NCBI GenBank assembly: GCA_030041985.1
Contig: JASIAM010000174.1
Span: 1-41,691, forward strand
Length of the DNA stretch: 41,691 nt
Source of the DNA: Bryobacteraceae bacterium
GTDB taxonomy: Bacteria; Acidobacteriota; Terriglobia; Bryobacterales; Bryobacteraceae
Direction of reading: 5' to 3'
In this document: positions 15,023-22,575 of the stretch, piece after piece
Layout: every line of letters begins with the position of its first letter
Numbering within the stretch: the first letter of the stretch is position 1
Position numbers and translations under genes: made by a program
The notes under the pieces: model-generated
Seen by the model: the letters and a program-made list of their open reading frames with translations, nothing else
What the model was told of the DNA's origin: nothing
Database searches by the model: none

Positions 15023-16753
15023 CTATTTCGCGTCCCGCACACAGCGGAAACCGAGGTTCGAGTCACGCCAGGGTGCGGGGACCATGGTGGAATCCCAAAT
15101 TGCGCCGCCGACGAGCTTGTCGCTGAAGGACAGTCCGCGAATTTGGTACCAGGTATCGGTGGCCTTGAGAGGCGGCTTCAGTTTTTTTTGAAAGTAGTCC
15201 AGCGCGTGCGCACTGGGCGCGCCGGTCTCATCAACGAATTCACGGACATTGCCGATCATTTGCAACGCGCCTGCGGGGCTCGCCCCTTGGATAAAATCGG
15301 CGGCTGGCCGAACCCCGTCCGTGCCGACGTTGGCGCGGCTGGGGTCCGGGTCATTGCCCCAGGGGAAAAGGCGGCCGTCCGTGCCGCGCGCTGCCTTCTC
15401 CCATTCGAGAGCCGACGGAAGGCGTTTGCGCGCCCAGTTGGCGAAGGCTTTGGCGTCGTCAATCGTTACATTGACCACCGGGTATTGCGGTTGATCTTTC
15501 GGGAAATCGGGCGGCAGAGCGCGATTGGTGGCCTCGGCGAAGGCTTGATAGGCCGCGTTGGTGACTGCGGTGCGGTCAATGTAGAAGGCGGGAAGCGAAA
15601 CCTGCTCCTTCTTGTCGCCGTGAAGAAACGGGCCTTCGGGAACCAACACCATATCGCCGGACTTCATGCTGAGGCTGGACGCCAGCGCGGGCGCGGCGGA
15701 GGGCTGGGGATTGGTTTTGGGAGCCGGCGTATCCCAGGGGTGCCACGCGAACAGGATTGCCATACCGACGCCGGCGAGGGACGAGAGCCACCAATTCGAT
15801 TTGCGGCGCGGGGATTTTTCTGGCGGTTGCGGAGTGGGCTCCGCGATCGCTTCCGGCTGGCGCTCGGGCATGACCAGCGTGGCGGCATTCATCACTACCG
15901 TCGCCGCATTCGGATCGGTTTCCGGAGCCACGCCGCGGGCCGCCGCCAAAAGCCGCTCCAGTTCCGCGCAGATCGATCCGAATCCATCGGGCCGCTCGGA
16001 GGACGCTTTAGCGGCACAGGCGCAAACAAGCCGGCACAACGCTTCCGGCGCTCCGGCATTGCGCAATGCTTCTACACTGAGCGGCTCGTTGAGAATGGCG
16101 TAAAAGATGCGCTCCACGGTTTCGCCCGCGATGGGATGCAGGCCCGTGATCAGCTCAAACAGAAGAACGCCGAACGCGTACACATCGGCCTGGGCGGTGA
16201 CTGCGCCGCCGGTTACCTGCTCGGGCGCCATGTAGTAGGGCGTGCCCACCATAAAGCCCGTGCGCGTCAGTTCCAGCCCTTCCCGTTTCGAGATGCCGAA
16301 ATCCATCAGCTTCACCTGGCCGTTCTGCGCGATGTGGACATTTTCCGGCTTGAGATCGCGGTGCACGATTTTCTGCGAGTGAATATATTGGAGCGCCCGG
16401 GCGATTTCGAGGGCAATGCGGAGCTTGTTGCGCAAGTCGCCGGTGCGGCCGTGGTGGATGGCGCTGCGCAGGTCTTCACCGTGCAGAAACTCCATCACCA
16501 TAAAGGGGCGGTGCTGGTCGTCTTCGCCGAAATCATAAATGCCCAGAATGTTTTCGTGGGAGATATTGCCGGCCGTCCGCGCTTCGGCCAGAAATCGCGC
16601 TTTGACGTCGCCATCAGCGCGTCCTTTTTCGGTGAGAATTTTGAGCGCGACGGTGCGCCCGATGAGGGTGTCGCGGGCGCGGTAGACCTCGGACATGCCG
16701 CCCCCCAGGTACTCCTCGAGTTCATACTTGCCGATGCGCGCGGGCAGGTCCAT
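15023..16753 (-). CDS. Ser/Thr protein kinase fused to a formylglycine-generating-enzyme-like (sulfatase-modifying factor) domain
   Basis: A 576-residue membrane kinase. The cytoplasmic kinase has a short Gly loop YLGGGMSEVY, ATP lysine K38, HRDLKPEN with D132, DFG at 150-152 and APE in YYMAPEQV. A Pro-rich linker and one membrane helix (about 322-338) follow. The outer domain (about 370-575) has the SUMF1 landmarks MVLVPEGPF, YIDRTAVTNAAYQAF, LPSALEWEKAARG, FPWGN, GNVREFVDE, RGLSF and NLGFRCV. The paired catalytic cysteines of true formylglycine-generating enzymes are not seen, only one Cys in FRCV, so a binding or sensor role is more likely than catalysis. The first 21 codons are duplicated at 17563-17626. 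The M20 peptidase follows on the same strand. Confidence 0.9.
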   Translation of the reverse strand: MDLPARIGKYELEEYLGGGMSEVYRARDTLIGRTVALKILTEKGRADGDVKARFLAEARTAGNISHENILGIYDFGEDDQHRPFMVMEFLHGEDLRSAIHHGRTGDLRNKLRIALEIARALQYIHSQKIVHRDLKPENVHIAQNGQVKLMDFGISKREGLELTRTGFMVGTPYYMAPEQVTGGAVTAQADVYAFGVLLFELITGLHPIAGETVERIFYAILNEPLSVEALRNAGAPEALCRLVCACAAKASSERPDGFGSICAELERLLAAARGVAPETDPNAATVVMNAATLVMPERQPEAIAEPTPQPPEKSPRRKSNWWLSSLAGVGMAILFAWHPWDTPAPKTNPQPSAAPALASSLSMKSGDMVLVPEGPFLHGDKKEQVSLPAFYIDRTAVTNAAYQAFAEATNRALPPDFPKDQPQYPVVNVTIDDAKAFANWARKRLPSALEWEKAARGTDGRLFPWGNDPDPSRANVGTDGVRPAADFIQGASPAGALQMIGNVREFVDETGAPSAHALDYFQKKLKPPLKATDTWYQIRGLSFSDKLVGGAIWDSTMVPAPWRDSNLGFRCVRDAK

Positions 16754-16769
16754 GGAAGCTAAGAGCTAT
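16690..16769. repeat. 80-bp direct repeat, copy 1 (5' end of the kinase gene)
   Basis: Matches 17563-17642 at 78 of 80 positions in the same orientation. It covers the first 21 codons of the kinase gene and 16 bases upstream of its ATG. The two copies bracket the small-protein/HNH cassette. Confidence 0.9.
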
Positions 16770-16851
16770 TACGCAAGGTAGCAGAAGAGTGTAGCGGCCG
16801 ACAAACGCAGCGTGAGGAAGTACGCTCACGAAGCGAGCGATAATAAGATCA

Positions 16852-17109
16852 GTGGCTACCGCGACCTATCTAGATCGTTTACTCGATCCATTGACTGCTG
16901 TCTTTACGCCTGAAGTTGCAAGCGCGGTCCTCGAACTGCGCGCAGACCCGGAACTGGAAACTCGCATCGCGGAACTACGCCGCAAGGCCAATGAGGGGAC
17001 GCTCACGCCCAAGGAAGATGTCGAGTACAAAGACTTCGTGGAAGCCGTTGACCTGATCTCCATCATGCAAGCCAAAGCGCGCCACTTTCTCGCGAAGCAT
17101 GCCGGATAG
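16852..17109 (+). CDS. Small helical protein paired with an HNH nuclease
   Basis: An 85-residue acidic, helix-rich protein with no cysteines or signal peptide. It contains LRADPELETRIAELRRKANEG, then LTPKEDVEYKDFVEAVD and a basic tail ending QAKARHFLAKHAG. The start is a GTG at 16852 with no clear ribosome-binding site; a GATAAT box at 16839-16844 sits only 8 bases before it, compatible with a leaderless message (inference). Its TAG is followed immediately, with no spacer, by the ATG of the HNH gene. I recall similar small-protein/HNH pairs in cyanobacteria and planctomycetes, but no function has been assigned. Antitoxin, immunity or chaperone are all possible. Confidence 0.7.
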   Translation: MATATYLDRLLDPLTAVFTPEVASAVLELRADPELETRIAELRRKANEGTLTPKEDVEYKDFVEAVDLISIMQAKARHFLAKHAG

Positions 17110-17499
17110 ATGGAGCCTGGTCTCAGGGAACTTGTTCGCAGGCGCGCAGGCGACGCGTGCGAGTATTGCCGAATACCACAGGATGCGACGCCTCTCATTT
17201 CCTTTCATATGGAACACATCGTGTCGCGCCAGCATGGCGGCTCTAATGCGCCCGATGCGCTGGCCCTTGCGTGTGATCGCTGCAATGCATACAAAGGGCC
17301 GAATCTTACCAGCATCGATCCCGATACGAATACCGTCGTGCCGCTTTTTAATCCCCGCCAGGATACGTGGGGCGATCACTTCGCCGTTCGCGGCGGATAC
17401 ATTACTGGCCTGACGGCAAAAGGCCGCGCCACGGTCCGCCTGCTCAATATGAATGCCCCGCGCCGTGTGGCATTGCGGGAGGCATGGCTTTCGGAATGA
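17110..17499 (+). CDS. HNH endonuclease family protein
   Basis: A 129-residue protein with a zinc-stabilised HNH fold: CEYC (C17, C20), HMEHIVSRQHGGSN (catalytic His about 36, Asn about 46) and LACDRCNAYKGPN (C55, C58 and the final Asn/His-position residues). The tail PLFNPRQDTWGDHF and LTAKGRATVRLLNMN is typical of the stand-alone HNH proteins found beside a small helical partner. HNH proteins cut or nick DNA using one metal ion; the target is unknown. It is translationally abutted to the upstream small gene. The cassette lies within the 80-bp direct repeats, suggesting insertion as a unit. Confidence 0.85.
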   Translation: MEPGLRELVRRRAGDACEYCRIPQDATPLISFHMEHIVSRQHGGSNAPDALALACDRCNAYKGPNLTSIDPDTNTVVPLFNPRQDTWGDHFAVRGGYITGLTAKGRATVRLLNMNAPRRVALREAWLSE

Positions 17500-17562
17500 G
17501 CCGGGGTATGCTTCGATTCCCGTGTACAGCTTAGCGTGGATGTGTGCGCCAGCCGGCAAGGC

Positions 17563-17642
17563 CGGACATGCCGCCCTCCAGGTACTCCTCGAGTTCATAC
17601 TTGCCGATGCGCGCGGGCAGGTCCATGGAAGCTAATAGCTAT
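17563..17642. repeat. 80-bp direct repeat, copy 2 (kinase gene 5' fragment, non-functional)
   Basis: On the minus strand it encodes MDLPARIGKYELEEYLEGG and MS, the start of the kinase at 15023-16753, then diverges and ends. One mismatch turns a glycine of the ATP loop into Glu; the other lies upstream of the ATG. This is a relic of the kinase start left upstream of the inserted cassette. The rest of 17500-17829 holds no gene, only this copy and the heptamer arrays. Confidence 0.85.
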
Positions 17643-17808
17643 CAGCTTTCAGCTATCAGCGGTCAGCTTTCAGCTCTAAACAGGACTGGCAGCGTGACTG
17701 AAACTGGGAACTGATAACTATTCGAAATTAGCAAAACAGGGTGCTGTCCGACAAACGCACGCGCCTAAAGCTGAAAGCTGACGGCTGATAGCTGATCGCT
17801 GATAGCTA
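17636..17808. repeat. Inverted heptamer arrays (foldback element)
   Basis: The left arm 17636-17675 and right arm 17769-17808 are inverted repeats matching at 37 of 40 positions, with 93 bases between. Each arm is itself a run of degenerate 7-mers (CAGCTTT, CAGCTAT, CAGCGGT, CAGCTTT on the plus strand). The middle also has heptad-like AACTGGG AACTGAT. The pattern resembles short tandemly repeated heptamers seen in cyanobacteria and other bacteria. It could fold into a long hairpin between the kinase relic and the phosphoesterase promoter. Confidence 0.75.
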
Positions 17809-17814
17809 TGTCGC

Positions 17815-17820
17815 TACAAT
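17815..17820 (+). promoter_or_regulatory. Putative -10 box of the phosphoesterase gene
   Basis: GCTACAAT ends 10 bases before the ATG at 17830, leaving a very short or absent leader. No good -35; that position falls in the right heptamer arm. The same GCTACAAT octamer occurs before comEC (26013-26020). Confidence 0.3.
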
Positions 17821-17829
17821 AGAGTTCAC

Positions 17830-20277
17830 ATGCAGAAATGGCTGACCTTTCTGGTGGCCCCGGTGCTAGCGGCGCTGGTGTTGTCGCAACCGCAGCCGCG
17901 GGAGCGGGTCGGGCCGCTTCCGGGAGGCGGGTTTCTGCTCAACAGCGGCTGGCGTCTCGCGCCCGCCGGCAAACAGATTCCGCTAGGCACTCTGCCCATG
18001 GCGTCGGCCGTATCGCCCGATGGCCGGTATTTATTGGTGCTCAACGGGGGGTATGAACCGCCGTCGCTCAGCGTGATTGATACGGCATCGGCTTCTTTGG
18101 TGAAGACGGTTCCAGTGGAGGATGGATGGCTGGGGTTAGCCTTTGCGCCCACTGGGGACCGCGTCTATGTGGGCGGCGGGGCAAGCTGCTCTATTTTCGA
18201 GTTCACGTTTCGCGCCGGAGACCTGCAGCCGGCCCGGACCTTTTCTGTGATCCCACAAAACCAGCGCACCGCGCGCGACTTCATCGGCGATGTGGCGCTT
18301 TCGCCCGATGGGCGCCTGCTATACGCCGCCGACATGTTCCGCGATTCGGTGGATGTCGTCAATCCGCAATCGGGGATGGTGATCCAGCATTTCAAAACCG
18401 GGCGGCGGCCGTATCGCATTTTGTTCCATCCGGATGGCAAATCGTTCTTTGTAACGCACTGGGCGGATGGCACGCTGGGCCACTACGATGCGGCTTCGGG
18501 GGCGCAATTGGCGCTCGTGCGGATCGAGGCCCATCCTACGGATATGGTGTGGCGCGGCGGCGCGAGTGAGCCGGGGCTGGTCGAAGGAGAACCAACTTGG
18601 GCCGCGCGGATTTTCGTGGCCGCAGCCAATACCAATAGCGTTTTTGCGGTTGGGGTGAGCGCTTCCAAAGAACTAAACGTGGTGGAGAACATCAATGTTT
18701 CGATGACGCCGCGACAGCCTCTGGGAATGACACCTGCGGCACTCGCTCTCAGTCCTGATGGCCGCCGCCTGTATATCGCCTGTTCGGATGCCAATGCCGT
18801 GGCGGTAGCGAATGTTTCGGGAGAGCGCACGCATATCGAAGGATTCATTCCGACCGGCTGGTATCCGACCTCGGTGCGCGCGCTGAAATCGGGAACACTG
18901 GTGGTGCTGAACGGCAAAGGCTTGGGTTCCCGCGCCAACCCGAACGGAACAGACATGGTGACAGCGGGAGGCCGGTCAGCGGGATTTGTCGGGCACTTGC
19001 AAACCGGGAGCGCTTCCTGGATTGCAGCCGCTACACCGGCAGATCCATTTTCCGACGATCAAATGGACAAGTGGACCAAAACCGTTTTCGCTAATTCGCC
19101 TTACAGCGATGCCAAACTCGACGAGGCAAATCCCCTTCCCGCAATTGAGCATGTGATCTATATCGTCAAGGAGAACCGGTCGTACGACCAGGTTCTGGGC
19201 GATATGAAAGAGGGCAACGGCGACGCTTCGCTGGTTCTGTTCGGGGAAAACGTCACGCCCAATCAACACAAGCTGGCGCGCGAGTTCGTACTGCTCGATA
19301 ACTTTTACGTAAATGCGGATGTAAGCGCCGATGGACACCATTGGTCCACTGCCGCGATCGCCAACGACTACGTGGAGAAGCTGTGGCCGAGCAATTCCGC
19401 GCGGCGCCGCAAGGAATACGATTTCGAAGGGCAGGAGCCGACAGCCACTCCGCCGGCCGGTTATCTTTGGACGAATGCCGCGCTGGCCGGCCTTTCGCTG
19501 CGCAGCTTCGGATATTTCGTAGAGAACAAATCCGGTGCGCAGCCGGGCGCGGAGCAGATCACCACGGTTCACGACCCGGTGCTGGCGCGCGTCACTAATC
19601 GTTTCTTTCGCGGCTACGACCAGAGTTACCCGGATGTGGAGCGCGCGAAGGTGTTTTTGGGGGAACTGGCGGATTACGAAAAATCCGGCTCCATGCCGCG
19701 CCTGATTATGATGCGGCTGGATAACGATCATACATCGGGAGCATTGGCCGGAGCCATTGCGCCGCTCTCTTCGGTGGCAGACAACGACGCCGCGCTGGGC
19801 ATGATCGTGGAAGGCGTTTCGCGGTCGCGCTTCTGGCCCTCCACGGCGATTTTCGTGCTGGAAGACGACTCGCAGAACGGCCCGGACCATGTGGATTCGC
19901 ATCGCTCGCCGGCCTTCCTGATTTCGCCGTTCATCAAGCGGCACACGGTGGACAGCACCATGTACAACACCGCTTCCATGCTGCGGACCATGGAATTGCT
20001 GCTCGGTCTGCGCCCCATGACGCAATTCGATGCAGCCGCGCGGGTGATGAGCGCACCGTTCCAGCGGACGCCGGACACAACGCCCTATGCCGCCGAAAAG
20101 GCTCGTATCCGGTTTGACGAGCGCAACCCTGCCAATGGCCCCGGCGCGCGGGCTTCGGCTCAGATGGATTTCGACGAAGCCGGCCGCAACGATGATGACG
20201 AATGGAACACCGTTCTCTGGCAAGCCATTCGCCACGAGCCGCCCCCGCCGCCGGCTCGCAACTATTTCAGCCCTTAA
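17830..20277 (+). CDS. Secreted YVTN beta-propeller/phosphoesterase-family protein
   Basis: An 815-residue exported protein (signal peptide WLTFLVAPVLAALVLSQ, residues 3-19). Residues about 40-390 form a seven-bladed-type propeller with repeated LSPDGRRLYIA, VSPDGRYLLVLN and FHPDGKSFFVTH motifs. Residues about 435-800 match the phosphoesterase family that includes phospholipase C and acid phosphatases (PF04185): IEHVIYIVKENRSYDQVLG, VLLDNFYVNADVSADGHHWS, a DNDHTSG segment and FVLEDDSQNGPDHVDSHRSP, which together supply the metal ligands. The probable role is hydrolysis of a phosphate ester outside the cytoplasm; the substrate is not predictable. The GH57 gene starts 3 bases after the stop, so the two are co-transcribed. 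Confidence 0.88.
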   Translation: MQKWLTFLVAPVLAALVLSQPQPRERVGPLPGGGFLLNSGWRLAPAGKQIPLGTLPMASAVSPDGRYLLVLNGGYEPPSLSVIDTASASLVKTVPVEDGWLGLAFAPTGDRVYVGGGASCSIFEFTFRAGDLQPARTFSVIPQNQRTARDFIGDVALSPDGRLLYAADMFRDSVDVVNPQSGMVIQHFKTGRRPYRILFHPDGKSFFVTHWADGTLGHYDAASGAQLALVRIEAHPTDMVWRGGASEPGLVEGEPTWAARIFVAAANTNSVFAVGVSASKELNVVENINVSMTPRQPLGMTPAALALSPDGRRLYIACSDANAVAVANVSGERTHIEGFIPTGWYPTSVRALKSGTLVVLNGKGLGSRANPNGTDMVTAGGRSAGFVGHLQTGSASWIAAATPADPFSDDQMDKWTKTVFANSPYSDAKLDEANPLPAIEHVIYIVKENRSYDQVLGDMKEGNGDASLVLFGENVTPNQHKLAREFVLLDNFYVNADVSADGHHWSTAAIANDYVEKLWPSNSARRRKEYDFEGQEPTATPPAGYLWTNAALAGLSLRSFGYFVENKSGAQPGAEQITTVHDPVLARVTNRFFRGYDQSYPDVERAKVFLGELADYEKSGSMPRLIMMRLDNDHTSGALAGAIAPLSSVADNDAALGMIVEGVSRSRFWPSTAIFVLEDDSQNGPDHVDSHRSPAFLISPFIKRHTVDSTMYNTASMLRTMELLLGLRPMTQFDAAARVMSAPFQRTPDTTPYAAEKARIRFDERNPANGPGARASAQMDFDEAGRNDDDEWNTVLWQAIRHEPPPPPARNYFSP

Positions 20278-20280
20278 AGA

Positions 20281-22434
20281 ATGCCACGAATCTATCTTTG
20301 TTTTCTCTGGCACATGCACCAGCCCTTCTACAAGGACCTGGTGTCCGGTGAATATAAGCTTCCGTGGACGCGCATGCACGCGCTCAAGGATTATTACGGG
20401 ATGGCGCATATCCTGGAAGAATTTCCCAATGTGCACCAGACGTTCAACCTGGTTCCGTCGATGATGGTGCAGGTGGCGGAGTATGCCGCTGGAGAGGCCG
20501 CCGATCCTTTCTTGCAGGCCGCGTTGAAGCCCGCCGAATCGCTGACCGCGGAGGATCGCGCTTTTCTGCTGCGCCATTCCTTTTATTCCGATCCGCAACA
20601 GATGATCTACCGCTATCCGCGCTACGGAGAGCTGTCCGACATGTGGCAGGCGCAGAAGGGTACGGCCGGCCGGGGGAATCCCGGGCTATTCTCCGTGCAG
20701 GAATTGCGCGACGTACAGATGTGGTCGCAGCTTGCGTGGTTTGACGAGGAGTTTCAGGCCGGGGACCCGGAGGTGCACGACTGGGTACAGCGCGGGCGGA
20801 ATTTTACACTGGATGATCAGCGGCGCATGGGCGAGAAGCAGCGCCAGTTGATCGGCAAAGTGGCGCCGCAATACCGGCAACTTGCGGCCTCCGGGCAGAT
20901 CGAAATTTCCACTACTCCTTATTACCATCCCATTCTTCCGCTATTGTGCGATTCCGATATCGCTTCGGTGGCGCACCCCAACGTGCCTTTGCCGCCGCGC
21001 TTCCGCTATCCCAACGATGCGCGCCTGCAACTCATGCTGGCGCGCGACTACATCGCTACGGAGTTCGGCGCCGCGCCGGTGGGCCTGTGGCCATCGGAGG
21101 GGTCGGTTTCCGATGAAGTGTTCGCTATCGCTTCGGAGGTGGGCTTCCAGTGGGCAGCTACGGATAGCGGCGTGCTCAACCGCACGCTGAACCGCGGCGT
21201 GCCGGTGGATGGTCTCTATCGCCCGTACCGCTGGCGGCAGGGCGAGCGGGAAATGCAACTGATTTTTCGCGATCACTTCATGAGCGATCTGATCGGCTTC
21301 GTGTATATGAAGATGGGTGCGGTGGAGGCGGCGGAAGATTTCCTGCGCCGCATCTGCGATAACTGCCGCGGGATGCTTTCCTCCGGAAGGGATGCGCTGG
21401 TTCCCATCATTTTGGATGGCGAAAACGCGTGGGAATATTATTACCGCAATGGCCGGCCCTTCCTGCGGGAGTTGTACCACCGCATCAGCGAGGATCCCGA
21501 TCTGAGCGCTATCACGGTGAGCGAGGCGCTGGCCCGTTTTGCGCCTGAAGGCCTCGGTCATATTTTCCCGGGTTCCTGGATCGAAGCGAATTTCGATGTG
21601 TGGATCGGCGCGGAAGAAGACAACCAGGCGTGGACGCAGCTTCTGCGCGCGCGCCAGACATTCGATGCCGCGGCGACCGCCACGCCCTCTGAAGAGCGGC
21701 ACCATATGGCAATGGAGGAATTGCTCATTGCCGAGGGCAGCGATTGGTGCTGGTGGTACGGCCCCGAACACGAATCGGCCAATCGCGAGGAGTTCGATCA
21801 GCTCTACCGCAGCCACCTGGCCAATGTCTACCGGTTCCTGGAGCTTTCCCCGCCGGAGGAGCTTTCGCGCCCCATCTTGCGGGTGAACCTGCCGGAAGTG
21901 CAGATCGAGGCGAGCGGCCCAATAAAACCGATCATTGACGGGCTGGTGACTTCCTACTTCGAGTGGATGGGCGCGGGCATGTATACGGTGGATGGCCGGT
22001 CGGGCTCCATGCACGGCAAAAAGTTTCTAATCAAAGAAGTGCAGTTCGGCAGTGATGGTGTGAACTTCTATTTGCGCGTAGATTTCCATCCTGGCTATGA
22101 AGCCGAGCTTGGGGGCATGGAGGCGCGCTTTACCGCGGAATCGGCCGACGGCAAGCGGACCAGCCACGCGGCGCTGGCATTCAGCGGCGGCACCGCGCAG
22201 GTGAAGGAACAGCAACTCGCGGAACCTGCAACTGCTCCGGCCACGCAGCCGATCGAATGCGCCTTCAGCCGCGTGCTCGAGATGCGGCTGCTGTTAGCGG
22301 CGCTGGGCCTTGCAGAAGGGAGCGGATTGCGCTTCCAATTCTCGCTCTGGCAGGGCGGTTTGCCGATGGACGCAGTGCCGCAGCAGGGCTGGATTACCAT
22401 GCGGACTACGGACCCGAGGGAGTTGGAGGGATGA
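20281..22434 (+). CDS. GH57-family glycoside hydrolase
   Basis: A 717-residue cytoplasmic enzyme without a signal peptide. The GH57 opening motif HMHQPFY is at residues 11-17. The catalytic nucleophile is expected at E273 (GLWPSEGSVSDE) and the acid/base at D379 (IILDGENAWEYY). FQWAATDSGVLN corresponds to a further conserved GH57 block. The C-terminal about 200 residues are beta-rich (VRVDFHPGYEAELGG and similar) and may be an accessory domain. GH57 enzymes are alpha-amylases, amylopullulanases, branching enzymes or alpha-galactosidases; the cytoplasmic location suggests glycogen or maltodextrin turnover. It follows the phosphoesterase by 3 bases. An imperfect hairpin (arms GCGCCT/AGGCGC, 22467-22489) lies in the 141-bp gap before the Hsp70 gene. 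Confidence 0.88.
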   Translation: MPRIYLCFLWHMHQPFYKDLVSGEYKLPWTRMHALKDYYGMAHILEEFPNVHQTFNLVPSMMVQVAEYAAGEAADPFLQAALKPAESLTAEDRAFLLRHSFYSDPQQMIYRYPRYGELSDMWQAQKGTAGRGNPGLFSVQELRDVQMWSQLAWFDEEFQAGDPEVHDWVQRGRNFTLDDQRRMGEKQRQLIGKVAPQYRQLAASGQIEISTTPYYHPILPLLCDSDIASVAHPNVPLPPRFRYPNDARLQLMLARDYIATEFGAAPVGLWPSEGSVSDEVFAIASEVGFQWAATDSGVLNRTLNRGVPVDGLYRPYRWRQGEREMQLIFRDHFMSDLIGFVYMKMGAVEAAEDFLRRICDNCRGMLSSGRDALVPIILDGENAWEYYYRNGRPFLRELYHRISEDPDLSAITVSEALARFAPEGLGHIFPGSWIEANFDVWIGAEEDNQAWTQLLRARQTFDAAATATPSEERHHMAMEELLIAEGSDWCWWYGPEHESANREEFDQLYRSHLANVYRFLELSPPEELSRPILRVNLPEVQIEASGPIKPIIDGLVTSYFEWMGAGMYTVDGRSGSMHGKKFLIKEVQFGSDGVNFYLRVDFHPGYEAELGGMEARFTAESADGKRTSHAALAFSGGTAQVKEQQLAEPATAPATQPIECAFSRVLEMRLLLAALGLAEGSGLRFQFSLWQGGLPMDAVPQQGWITMRTTDPRELEG

Positions 22435-22575
22435 GGGGGACGTAGCCAACCGATACTTGCTTCGCGGCGCCTAGGGTGTCCGCAGGCGCTGCAGTCGGGA
22501 TCAAATGGCCGCGGGGCACTTCATTGTAGCCAATCGCATTCGTATCGCTCGGTCGCGTAAGCTGAAAATATACCT

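Noticed and set aside
14861-16762. A 633-codon plus-strand open frame opposite the kinase gene
   Set aside because: The minus strand encodes an unmistakable kinase and FGE-like domain; the plus frame is a composition artefact.
17641-17808. CRISPR array from the repeated CAGCTNT units
   Set aside because: The units are 7 bases without spacers and occur in inverted orientation; not a CRISPR structure.
18976-20598. A 540-codon minus-strand frame across the phosphoesterase gene
   Set aside because: His/Arg-rich translation typical of antisense GC-rich DNA; the opposite strand has the PF04185-type motifs.
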